From contig JBARZE010000006.1 in the NCBI GenBank assembly GCA_049649525.1, forward strand, positions 62,001-126,000: DNA of 64,000 nt, written 5' to 3'. The notes below the pieces were generated by a model. It ran no database searches. It was not told the DNA's origin and saw only the letters and a list, made by a program, of their open reading frames with translations. Below, piece by piece: positions 37,062-45,178 of this stretch. The position numbers were made by a program, and so were the translations under genes. Each line of letters opens with the position of its first letter. Within the stretch, counting starts at the first letter, position 1. The stretch is from JAAURB01 sp049649525. Its GTDB lineage: Bacteria > Cyanobacteriota > Cyanobacteriia > Cyanobacteriales > Microcoleaceae.

Positions 37062-37696
37062 TCTATTGTCTCCAAACCTGATGTTAATAATAATCGATTG
37101 CTCAATTCAACCGATGTAATTTCTGTTTCTAAAGCTTTAGCACAGCAAGCATATAAGACTTGTTATATAAAACTTAAATGATTATGGCATTGCTTTAGAC
37201 TTAAATTGAATAACAAAAAACAAGACATCAAGTTGATTAGCCTTCTCCAAGCACACAACTGATAGCGATGGTAGACAGTGACTCAAATCTAGGTGACATT
37301 ATCTCTGATTGTGCTATCTTTGGGCAGCTAGGCACAGATAGCTTTCGTTTGACACATAGCCTTTACGTTCCTAACCAATGATTATTATTTTCAAATAAAC
37401 CAAGGTCTATTAAAATCTTAACATCGGATCAAGCAAACTCGTTCAGACCAACGACTTAAATCATACCCAATCTGATTAATAAAGTAATAGGATATAAAGC
37501 AACTCACAGCAGAATCAGAATCGACTAAGGAAGGTGAGTCTATTAAAATACATCAGTGAGTAATAGGATATCGAGAATAGATTCGCGATCGCCAGCGTCA
37601 CTACCTTTCAACTCTGCTGTCAGGAAGACTTAACCTAATTTGTTACACTTTCTGGAATAATAGCAGCAGATTGCAATAAGATTGTCTGAGGATGTA
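37062..37696. other. Divergent intergenic region between kinase and carA
   Basis: About 630 bases without a gene, containing the promoters of the minus-strand kinase and plus-strand carA. An inverted repeat (GCTATCT at 37313-37319, AGATAGC at 37336-37342) and one HIP1 octamer near 37588 are the only structures I see. No riboswitch fold is recognisable. Confidence 0.45.
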
Positions 37697-38839
37697 ATGT
37701 CACTGATCTCTTCAACGCCTGCTTTACTGGTTTTAGTCGATGGCACAACCTATCGAGGTTGGTCGTTTGGTGCTCCGGGAACTATGATCGGAGAAGTCGT
37801 ATTTAATACGGGTATGACTGGATATCAAGAAGTATTGACCGATCCGAGTTATTGTGGTCAGATGGTGACGTTCACTTATCCTGAATTAGGTAATACAGGG
37901 GTCAATTCCGAAGACGAAGAATCTGCTAAACCTCAAGTCAAAGGGGTCATTGCCCGTAATATTTGTACTCGCCCCAGTAATTGGCGCAGTCAACAATCTT
38001 TATCTGACTATTTAATACAACACAATATTCCTGGTATTTATGGCATCGATACCCGCGCCCTAACTCGGAAATTGCGAACCGTTGGATCGATGAATGGGGG
38101 CATTTCCACAGAAATTTTAGATCCAGAACAGTTGCGATCGCAAATCGAACTTGCCCCTAGTATGGCGGGGTTAAATTTGGTCAAGGAAGTCACCACCTCC
38201 GAGATTTATCAATGGTCTCAACCGACGGAGGATATGTGGGAATTTAGCGACTCTGCCACTACTGATACACCTGAATACACGGTTGTGGCGCTGGATTTTG
38301 GCATTAAACGCAATATTCTTAAACGCCTCGCCAGTTACGGTTGTAAAGTGATTGTCGTCCCAGCCAATACTCCCCCGGAAGAGATTTTGAAATATAACCC
38401 GGATGGTATTTTTCTGTCTAATGGCCCCGGAGATCCATCCGCTGTCACAGAAGGCGTTGATACCACTCGTGAACTGTTGAAAGCAGAAAAACCGATATTC
38501 GGTATTTGTATGGGTCACCAAATTCTCGGGTTATCTTTAGGGGCTGAAACGTTTAAATTAAAGTTTGGTCATCGGGGTTTAAATCAACCTGCGGGTTTAG
38601 AACAAAAACAGGTAGAAATTACCAGTCAAAATCATGGTTTTGCCATAACTCCTGACTCTTTAAGTGATGAAGTTGAGATTACTCACTTTAACCTGAATGA
38701 CCGAACTGTTGCCGGACTCAAACATAAATCTCGGCCATTATTTTCGGTACAATATCACCCAGAAGCTAGTCCCGGCCCCCACGATGCAGATTATTTGTTT
38801 GAACAGTTTGTTGAGGAAATGAAGCAACTGAAAGGATAA
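37697..38839 (+). CDS. carA: Carbamoyl-phosphate synthase small subunit
   Basis: The glutaminase subunit that supplies ammonia to CarB for arginine and pyrimidine synthesis. The N-terminal domain has VFNTGMTGYQEVLTDPSY and GIDTRALTRKLR. The C-terminal class I amidotransferase has the nucleophile Cys in PIFGICMGHQILGLSLG and the catalytic His-Glu in SVQYHPEASPGPHD. I take the ATG at 37697, with TGAGGA four bases upstream; a TTG at 37682 would add five residues. 380 residues. carB is not adjacent, as is common in cyanobacteria. Confidence 0.93.
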   Translation: MSLISSTPALLVLVDGTTYRGWSFGAPGTMIGEVVFNTGMTGYQEVLTDPSYCGQMVTFTYPELGNTGVNSEDEESAKPQVKGVIARNICTRPSNWRSQQSLSDYLIQHNIPGIYGIDTRALTRKLRTVGSMNGGISTEILDPEQLRSQIELAPSMAGLNLVKEVTTSEIYQWSQPTEDMWEFSDSATTDTPEYTVVALDFGIKRNILKRLASYGCKVIVVPANTPPEEILKYNPDGIFLSNGPGDPSAVTEGVDTTRELLKAEKPIFGICMGHQILGLSLGAETFKLKFGHRGLNQPAGLEQKQVEITSQNHGFAITPDSLSDEVEITHFNLNDRTVAGLKHKSRPLFSVQYHPEASPGPHDADYLFEQFVEEMKQLKG

Positions 38840-38841
38840 AT

Positions 38842-38864
38842 GTAGGGTGCGTCACTGACGCGCC
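38842..38864. repeat. Short dispersed palindrome after carA
   Basis: GGTGCGTCA and TGACGCGCC form a near-perfect hairpin. A related sequence (GTAGGGTGCATC, then GGACGTACC) occurs at 39787-39810 before the antitoxin gene, so this is a dispersed element rather than a carA terminator. Confidence 0.5.
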
Positions 38865-38954
38865 TCAATGTTATATTATCGGCAGTAGTGATTAAAAAAG
38901 CTGATTCAGTCAAGGTTTTAGGTCTTTGCTTACCTGTTATTATGAATTAAGCTA

Positions 38955-39407
38955 TTACCCTGAGACACACCATGTCTCTATAGATAAATTTATCACTGTT
39001 TTAATACGTTGAAAATCACTATCTGTCGTAACTAGAATTAAATTATGTTGAATGGCGATAGCGGCAATCCATAAGTCATTATCATCAAAACCAATATCAA
39101 TCAGCCGGGTTTTACGTCGTTTACTTTTCTCTTTTGGGGCAAATTGTTTCATTAAATCAGCCTGCAATTGTCCATAAATTTGAGCAGTAGCTGAGTCAAG
39201 CTTATAGATTTAAATATTGTTCAAAAACTCTATAACTCAATTAAGATTACTTTCCCGTTTTTGAGAGTTTTATGCCATATAAATTAATTCAGCTTGGACA
39301 ACAACACAAATGGTAATCTTTGATTCTTGTAGGGCTGACAAACGAGTGAGAATCTCAGGATTATTATTAATCGCTAAACCACAGTGATTTGTATCTAACA
39401 AATACAT
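38955..39407 (-). pseudogene. vapC: VapC-type PIN-domain toxin, broken by three nonsense codons
   Basis: Reading from the ATG at 39407 gives MYLLDTNHCGLAINNNPEI and QAELIYMA, then stops at 39270-39272 (TAA), 39237-39239 (TGA) and 39210-39212 (TAA), all in the same frame, then YKLDSATAQIYGQLQADLMKQF and DNDLWIAAIAIQHNLILVTTDSDFQRI to 38955. The four acidic PIN positions (LLDTN, QAELI, DNDLW, TDSDF) are all in place, so the frame is intact apart from the stops, which look like CAA, CGA and GAA codons changed to stops. The intact antitoxin gene ends eight bases upstream. The C-terminal 70 residues still form an open frame. Confidence 0.85.
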
Positions 39408-39415
39408 AAAGTTTC

Positions 39416-39739
39416 TTATTCTACTTTTAATTCTTCTGTCTCGTTTTCATCTGTCGCAACCTTAATTGTACTACGAGATGCATGAACAAACTCTAAACAT
39501 TCCTCAAAATCATCTCCTTCCCATTTTCCAATATTTTCTAATGTTTTAAGAATAGATTTTGCCGTTGAAGAATATTTTTCTGTATTAGATAATTCAGAAT
39601 ATCGAGACTTGAGAAAAAGCAGAAAATCCAAAGTAGAAGCTAAAACTTCATCTGATACCTGGTCAATTTCTTGATGTAACTGTTCTCGAAGTGAGACTTC
39701 TGTTTGTTCCGGGTTTTGATTCAATTCTTGAGTTTCCAT
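39416..39739 (-). CDS. Antitoxin of a VapBC-like pair (DUF2281-like)
   Basis: A 107-residue acidic protein. The N-terminal part LREQLHQEIDQVSDEVLASTLDFLLFLKSR resembles DUF2281-type antitoxins, and the C-terminal GKWEGDDFEECLEFVHASRSTI is the toxin-neutralising tail common in cyanobacterial partners of PIN toxins. It ends eight bases before the broken vapC, the normal antitoxin-first order. With no working toxin here it may be a leftover, or it may protect against a related toxin elsewhere; both are inference. Confidence 0.7.
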   Translation of the reverse strand: METQELNQNPEQTEVSLREQLHQEIDQVSDEVLASTLDFLLFLKSRYSELSNTEKYSSTAKSILKTLENIGKWEGDDFEECLEFVHASRSTIKVATDENETEELKVE

Positions 39740-39958
39740 TAATGATTTCTCCCATTATAGTGTGATGCAACAGTTCCGGAAAAATTGTAGGGTGCATCTG
39801 TCGGACGTACCACATACCTAAGTTGTAAACAAATTAGCGATTACTGCTATGACAGTAAACTATAAGAGATTTCTAGAGTTTTAAAAATGTCTGTGCCGAA
39901 TAGAAGTAACACTATTTTATAATAAGTAATAGTGGACGTATGCAATACGCCCCAACAA

Positions 39959-41677
39959 TTAAAACAAAAAATAACGCTGCGCCATTGGTAAAGTTTCAGC
40001 AGGTTCACAGGTTAATAATTCACCATCTGCCCGAACTTCATAGGTTTCTGAGTCAACTTCCATATTCGGTAAAGCATCATTTAATTTCATATCATTTTTA
40101 CTCAATTGACGAGTATTAGACACAGCAACCGCTGTTTTTCGTAAACCAATTTGTTCGGCAATTCCGGCTTCTATTGCGGCTTGAGAAACAAAGGTAAAGC
40201 TAGTTGAAGAAATCGCCCCGCCGTAACTAGCAAACATCGGTCGCATAAACACGGGTTGAGGTGTGGGAATACTGGCATTTGGATCGCCCATTTGTGCCCA
40301 AGCAATTGCCCCGCCTTTGATTACCATTTCCGGTTTCACGCCAAAAAATGCTGGTTTCCATAAACATAAATCAGCCAGTTTCCCAACTTCTACTGAACCG
40401 ACATATTCAGCAATGCCGTGAGTAATAGCCGGGTTAATGGTATACTTGGCAATGTAACGTTTTGCGCGGAAATTATCGTGAGTTTCGTTATTATTTTCGG
40501 GGGAAGGAAGTTGACCCCGTTGAACTTTCATTTTATGGGCCGTTTGCCATGTTCTAATAATCGTTTCTCCGACTCTTCCCATGGCTTGAGAATCAGACGC
40601 AATCATACTAAAAGCGCCTAAATCATGTAAAATATCCTCGGCTGCAATTGTTTCTTGACGAATTCTTGATTCCGCAAAAGCCACATCTTCCGGGATATTG
40701 CTATCTAAATGATGACAAACCATCAGCATATCGAGATGTTCTTCTAAGGTATTCATCGTATAAGGACGAGTCGGATTTGTGGAAGAAGGCAATACATTGT
40801 TTTGACCACAAACTTTGATAATATCGGGGGCATGACCGCCGCCAGCCCCTTCTGTGTGGTATGTATGAATCACTCTATTTTTAAAAGCTGCAATTGTATT
40901 TTCCACAAAACCAGCTTCGTTTAAAGTATCAGTATGAATGGCAACTTGAACATCATAATTATCCGCAACACTCAAGCAAGTATCAATCGTTGCAGGGGTT
41001 GTGCCCCAATCTTCATGGAGTTTTAAACCCATCGCCCCCGCTATCACTTGTTCGACTAAACCTTCGGGTTTGGCGCTATTTCCTTTGCCTAAAAATCCTA
41101 AATTGATCCCGAAAGCATCGGCTGCTTCTAACATTCGATGAATATTCCATGCCCCCGGTGTACAAGTCGTGGCATTTGTTCCCGTGGCTGGCCCCGTTCC
41201 GCCGCCGATCATTGTGGTAATCCCAGATGCAATAGCGGTCTCAATTTGCTGCGGACAAATAAAGTGAATATGACTATCAATTCCCCCGGCTGTCAGGATC
41301 ATTCCTTCCCCGGCGATCGCTTCTGTGGCGGGGCCAATAATAATATTAATATTATCTTGAATATAAGGATTTCCCGCTTTGCCAATTTTAACAATTTTAC
41401 CGTCTTTAATCCCAATATCGGCTTTAACAATTCCCCACCAATCTAAGATTAATGCATTCGTAATCACCACATCAACCGCCCCGTCTTCCCGAGAAATTGG
41501 GGATTGTCCCATGCCATCGCGAATCACTTTTCCGCCGCCAAATGTAACCTCATCACCATAGGTGGTATAGTCTTGTTCAACTTCAATAATAATTTCAGTA
41601 TCTGCCAGGCGAATGCGATCGCCAACAGTCGGGCCAAAAGTTTCAGCGTAGGCGCGGCGATCCATTCGATAACTCAT
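39959..41677 (-). CDS. ureC: Urease alpha (catalytic) subunit
   Basis: Hydrolyses urea to ammonia and carbon dioxide at a dinickel centre. All ligands are visible: His 136 and His 138 (DSHIHFICP), carbamylated Lys 219 (GLKLHEDWG), His 248, His 274, Asp 362 (SDSQAMGR), and catalytic His 322 in MVCHHLDSNIPEDVAFA. Length 572 is typical. AGGAAA lies a few bases before the ATG. Neither ureA/ureB nor accessory genes are adjacent in the window, so the subunit genes are split, as known in some cyanobacteria. Nitrogen control by NtcA is likely in general, but I find no GTA-N8-TAC site here. Confidence 0.95.
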   Translation of the reverse strand: MSYRMDRRAYAETFGPTVGDRIRLADTEIIIEVEQDYTTYGDEVTFGGGKVIRDGMGQSPISREDGAVDVVITNALILDWWGIVKADIGIKDGKIVKIGKAGNPYIQDNINIIIGPATEAIAGEGMILTAGGIDSHIHFICPQQIETAIASGITTMIGGGTGPATGTNATTCTPGAWNIHRMLEAADAFGINLGFLGKGNSAKPEGLVEQVIAGAMGLKLHEDWGTTPATIDTCLSVADNYDVQVAIHTDTLNEAGFVENTIAAFKNRVIHTYHTEGAGGGHAPDIIKVCGQNNVLPSSTNPTRPYTMNTLEEHLDMLMVCHHLDSNIPEDVAFAESRIRQETIAAEDILHDLGAFSMIASDSQAMGRVGETIIRTWQTAHKMKVQRGQLPSPENNNETHDNFRAKRYIAKYTINPAITHGIAEYVGSVEVGKLADLCLWKPAFFGVKPEMVIKGGAIAWAQMGDPNASIPTPQPVFMRPMFASYGGAISSTSFTFVSQAAIEAGIAEQIGLRKTAVAVSNTRQLSKNDMKLNDALPNMEVDSETYEVRADGELLTCEPAETLPMAQRYFLF

Positions 41678-41783
41678 TGCAGTTTTTCCTATTAATTTGT
41701 TGATGTTAGAGAGATCGTTTAAAAGCCTAACAGCTTAGTTTGAGCCAGTTCAATAAAGTTATATAATTTAAAGATTTGGTAGA

Positions 41784-41839
41784 GTTATGAATTATGAATT
41801 ATGAATTATGAATTATGAGTTATGAATTATGAATTATGA
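41784..41839. repeat. Tandem heptamer repeat, eight copies of RTTATGA
   Basis: Eight perfect seven-base units, ATTATGA or GTTATGA, run without a break. These match the short tandemly repeated repetitive (STRR) type sequences known in filamentous cyanobacteria. Copy number may vary between strains. Confidence 0.85.
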
Positions 41840-41867
41840 GTAAAGCAACAGGTAATGGGCACTCAGT

Positions 41868-41955
41868 CTCCCCGTCTCCCATATCCTCCAACTCTCCAAC
41901 TCTCCCCGTCTCCCATATCCTCCAACTCTCCCCGTCTCCCGTCTCCCCGTCTCCA
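41868..41955. repeat. Pyrimidine-rich direct repeats
   Basis: A 30-base unit beginning CTCCCCGTCTCCC and ending CAACTCTCC occurs at 41868-41897 and again at 41902-41931, then decays into further CCCGTCTC copies. It lies in the ureC/DUF3616 divergent region together with the heptamers. A frame across it (MSKATGNGH...) is repeat-encoded and not a gene. Confidence 0.8.
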
Positions 41956-42064
41956 ACTCTGCCATATCTCCGAAGTCTTCCTCATAGAAGATGGAATTGT
42001 CAACTAAGATTGTTAAACTAAACTATTCTGGAGCAAATAATATTTGATCGCACGGAGGAAATGA

Positions 42065-43153
42065 ATGTCAGCCGGATTTTTACTAACGCGAGTTTTACTA
42101 AAATTTGAAGATCTTAAAGAAGATATGATTGCTGATTTATCAGCCGCAACCATGACACCCGATGGCAGCTTATGGTTGGGTTCTGATGAGTTACTGGGAG
42201 TTGAACGACTTTTACCCCAGGAATCTTGTGTATACGGCGATCATCAGCATTTTTCCCTCACAGATATTTTTGAATTTCCAGACTCTGATGATGAAATTGA
42301 TATCGAAGGACTCGATTATTCTGATGGATATTTATGGGTGATTGGTTCTCATAGTACTAAACGCAAAAAACCCAAGCAAAAATCCCCAGAAGATGATATA
42401 GAAAGATTGACAATTATTGAATCTGAGTTGAATCGTTATCTACTGGGTAGAGTCCCTGTATTTAACGGAGGAATAGTGAAAAAATATGCGGGTTCAGCAG
42501 ATCGTCCGGAAGAACAGTTATTTGCCGCTAAGCTGGAAATTGACGATCAACATAATGCTTTAATTGCGGCATTACAGGATGATCCTCATATTGGGGAGTT
42601 TGTTTCTACTCGGCTGCCTTCTAAAGATAATGGTTTGGATATTGAGGGAATTGCGGTTAAAGGAAATCGGATTTTTCTAGGATTACGTGGCCCAGTGATT
42701 CGAGGAATTGGAATTATTTTAGAACTCGTTGTGACGGCAAATGCTTCTGGTGTGCTGGAGTTAAAACCTTTAGATTCATCGGGTAAACTATACTATAAAC
42801 ATTTAGTCGATTTAGATGGTTCAGGCATTCGAGAACTCTGTTTTGATGGAGATGATTTAATTATTTTATCTGGGCCGACAATGGACTTAGACGGTTTTCA
42901 AGAACTATTTCGCTACAAAAATATTTTATCTCGTCAGTCTGATAGCATCACTTGGCAAGACTCTGATGATTTAGAATCGGTGTTTGAATTGCCTTTAAAG
43001 ATTAAAGAAGATAAAGCAGAAGGATTATTAATGTTTCCTTGTCTGGGTCAATCTGAAGCGGCTATGGTGATTTATGATTCTCCCAGTCCGAAAAGAAAGC
43101 TGAGTGAAAAAACGGTACTCGCTGATGTATTTAGTTTAAGTCAGTCTTCTTAA
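42065..43153 (+). CDS. DUF3616 domain protein
   Basis: A 362-residue soluble protein of the DUF3616 family, probably a beta-propeller-like fold judging from repeated strands such as ATMTPDGSLWLGSDEL, IDIEGLDYSDGYLWVIGSH, LDIEGIAVKGNRIFLGLRGPV and GIRELCFDGDDLIILSGP. Function unknown. An insertion of basic residues (STKRKKPKQKSPEDD) lies near residue 100. The ATG at 42065 has GGAGGAAATG just upstream; an out-of-frame ATG at 42061 is ignored. It is divergent from ureC across the repeat-rich spacer. Confidence 0.75.
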   Translation: MSAGFLLTRVLLKFEDLKEDMIADLSAATMTPDGSLWLGSDELLGVERLLPQESCVYGDHQHFSLTDIFEFPDSDDEIDIEGLDYSDGYLWVIGSHSTKRKKPKQKSPEDDIERLTIIESELNRYLLGRVPVFNGGIVKKYAGSADRPEEQLFAAKLEIDDQHNALIAALQDDPHIGEFVSTRLPSKDNGLDIEGIAVKGNRIFLGLRGPVIRGIGIILELVVTANASGVLELKPLDSSGKLYYKHLVDLDGSGIRELCFDGDDLIILSGPTMDLDGFQELFRYKNILSRQSDSITWQDSDDLESVFELPLKIKEDKAEGLLMFPCLGQSEAAMVIYDSPSPKRKLSEKTVLADVFSLSQSS

Positions 43154-43352
43154 AAAGTTTCTTATCACAATTTAGCTGAAATTAATCAGAGTTTAATCTT
43201 TTCTTTAGGTTTTTATTATTTATGGCTTAAGGAAGATGTCAGACTCTTTTTTTTATTTATATGTTAGGAGTATATATTTATAATAATGCCTTAAAGAATT
43301 ATATTAACTGAAGATTTAAAAAAAAACAACGCTTAGTTTAATCATAAAAAAT

Positions 43353-43613
43353 ATGCAGTATTCATTCAACTCTTGTATGTATCCTTCAGATTATGGCTTT
43401 CAGACTACTTACACTAATATTAGAGATGACTTAAATTCAGTCATTCAAGACGACAATATTCTCGCTATTTTGGGTCGTCCAATTAAACGTACAATCCGAG
43501 ATGGGGAGAATAATGTAATTCTCAATATTGGAGATTTAATTAGCGTTAAAGCCGTGATTGAAGCTAAACAGGCGGGTCATTTAGAGACACTTCTCAACTC
43601 TGTTTACTGGTAA
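43353..43613 (+). CDS. Small conserved hypothetical protein, 86 residues
   Basis: The C-terminal half, ILGRPIKRTIRDGENNVILNIGDLISVKAVIEAKQAG, has the rhythm of a small beta-barrel module (RTIRDxxxNVILxxGDLI) found in several cyanobacterial proteins, sometimes in tandem copies. I cannot give a function. The start has no strong ribosome binding site. It is convergent with cpcS. Confidence 0.55.
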   Translation: MQYSFNSCMYPSDYGFQTTYTNIRDDLNSVIQDDNILAILGRPIKRTIRDGENNVILNIGDLISVKAVIEAKQAGHLETLLNSVYW

Positions 43614-43658
43614 AAATGGGGCGAGTGTCTCCCAGAATAGGGAGAAAACACTATCGCT

Positions 43659-44246
43659 TTACCAACCAAAAGCAGAAAAAGATTCTACAGCCTCAGATTC
43701 TGACTCTGTAGGGGTTGTCGCCTCTTCTGTCACCCGAATTTCAGTACAAAATGTAGAAGTATTGAAGCCACCAAACCGTTTGACTGCGCTAGTTCTCATC
43801 CGCATATTCGGGCCATTAAACCAAAACCGTTCAATTGAACTCATGGTTTCATATTCAGTAATCAGCAGCAAACCATCCTCATCATCCATCTCAAATTCAC
43901 CCGCTACGGGAACAATCTCAGCATAACCCCGTTCTCGTAACATTTTGCCTTTACGGGGATTATCTGCATCCGGAACAATCGCAAAGACAGTCGATCCCTT
44001 GTGGTTTTCATCCTCTTTGTCCCAGGACATCGCCCCATCCCAAGTCACATAAGCACCCCCTACAGCTAAATTAGGGTCAACTTCATGCATTTCACAGATT
44101 TCAATCACTTTAGGGTCGTCGGCGGTTAAGGCTTCGACTTGGATATCAGAATGTCCTTTTTCCGCTTGCCGAAACGCTAAGTGATGAGTGGTTCGTAGCG
44201 ATCGCCAAGTTCCGGCGCTTTGTTGAAAAAATTCTTTTGCATCCAT
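43659..44246 (-). CDS. cpcS: Phycobiliprotein chromophore lyase, CpcS/CpeS family
   Basis: Attaches phycocyanobilin to Cys-84-type sites of phycobiliproteins in light-harvesting phycobilisomes. The lipocalin-like sequence is clear: MDAKEFFQQSAGTWRSLRTT, STVFAIVPD, LLITEYETMSSIERFWFNGPN, MRMRTSAVKRFGGFNTSTFC. The length, 195 residues, includes a Glu/Ser/Thr-rich tail of about 20 residues. This is direct evidence that the organism makes phycobilisomes. It stands alone; no cpc operon is adjacent. Confidence 0.9.
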   Translation of the reverse strand: MDAKEFFQQSAGTWRSLRTTHHLAFRQAEKGHSDIQVEALTADDPKVIEICEMHEVDPNLAVGGAYVTWDGAMSWDKEDENHKGSTVFAIVPDADNPRKGKMLRERGYAEIVPVAGEFEMDDEDGLLLITEYETMSSIERFWFNGPNMRMRTSAVKRFGGFNTSTFCTEIRVTEEATTPTESESEAVESFSAFGW

Positions 44247-44352
44247 AATCGCAAATATTGGTTGTTAAATGATTCTACTGACTCTATATTGTATAGCGCA
44301 GCAGCAAGGTGATTGAAATCAGAAATGCCATCGAATCTTTGTAGATATCATC

Positions 44353-45165
44353 TCAATCAATGTTGACAGAGGATTTTTCGACAAATTGTTTGCCACACTC
44401 TTTGCATCGATAACACTGTTTTCCGCGACGATACCCATTTTTTGAGAGTTGCTGAGATTGACAACGGGGGCAAATCATTACTTTCATTACATTTTCCTTC
44501 ACCGGATCTTCCATGTAAGGTGATAAATACGACACTAGCAATTCTTCAATCTGTTGGATTAAGCGCTGGCGATGTTGTAGGTCTTGGTTTCGTAGAACAG
44601 CTAAAATCAGGGCATTACTACTATGAGTAGCGACTTCTGCCAGGAGTTGAGACTGGGCTTGACCCAGAGTAGGGTTTCTCTGTTGCAACAGATTTGCCAT
44701 GAAATTAATCGCTTCTTGGGTCATACTCTCATCAATGGCTTGAAACATTTCTCGTCCCAGAAAAAACTGGATAAATATTACCCGTGATACAGGCTGTTCA
44801 AACAGTTCAGTCACTGCTACTACTAAATTATGAATCATTGGACGCAAGGGAAGTTGGATCATTTCTGGGGTGTTCATCTGTTCCCAGAATGCCTTCACCC
44901 GTTCAATATGCCGTAACTCCATCGCTTTAAAAATAGCGGCTTTATCGGGAAAAAATTGATACAGTGAACCCACTGCTGTTTCTGCTTTTGCTGCTATTAA
45001 ATGAGTGGTTGCTGCTTCATAACCCACCTGATCAAATACAGAGGCGGCGGCATTGAGAATCTTTTCAACCCGTTGTTTACCCCGTTGCTGTTTGGGTTGA
45101 CGACGAAAGTTACTTGACAAATGCAAATTTTCTGTCATATTTAAAATATGCGACAAATCATTCAT
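44353..45165 (-). CDS. TetR-family regulator with C-terminal transposase-like zinc ribbon
   Basis: The N-terminal domain is a TetR helix-turn-helix (RVEKILNAAASVFDQVGYEAATTHLIAAKAETAVGSLYQFFPDK), followed by the usual helical ligand/dimer domain to about LLVSYLSPYM. The frame continues without a stop into MICPRCQSQQLSKNGYRRGK and CKECGKQFVE, a C2C2 zinc ribbon (CPRC and CKEC) like that at the N-terminus of IS1-type transposases. Several starts are possible: 45201 and 45180 overlap the divergent Rieske gene, 45165 just avoids it, 45138 lies at the palindrome. I chose 45165. It probably controls the Rieske gene and itself. Confidence 0.75.
   Translation of the reverse strand: MNDLSHILNMTENLHLSSNFRRQPKQQRGKQRVEKILNAAASVFDQVGYEAATTHLIAAKAETAVGSLYQFFPDKAAIFKAMELRHIERVKAFWEQMNTPEMIQLPLRPMIHNLVVAVTELFEQPVSRVIFIQFFLGREMFQAIDESMTQEAINFMANLLQQRNPTLGQAQSQLLAEVATHSSNALILAVLRNQDLQHRQRLIQQIEELLVSYLSPYMEDPVKENVMKVMICPRCQSQQLSKNGYRRGKQCYRCKECGKQFVEKSSVNID
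45136..45150. promoter_or_regulatory. Palindrome, candidate TetR operator
   Basis: CATATTT and AAATATG flank a single central A, with TGTC/GACA-like outer bases extending the symmetry to roughly 45133-45155. It lies about 30-45 bases before the Rieske start and inside or just after the TetR start. A TTGACA box at 45114-45119 lies on the plus strand just before it. Binding by the adjacent TetR is inference. Confidence 0.4.
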
Positions 45166-45178
45166 AATTTTAGAACTC

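Noticed and set aside
41784..41955. CRISPR array
   Set aside because: Units are contiguous with no unique spacers of constant length; these are tandem repeats.
41836..42021. 61-codon frame over the CT-rich repeats
   Set aside because: Its Ser/Pro-rich translation is produced by the repeat itself.
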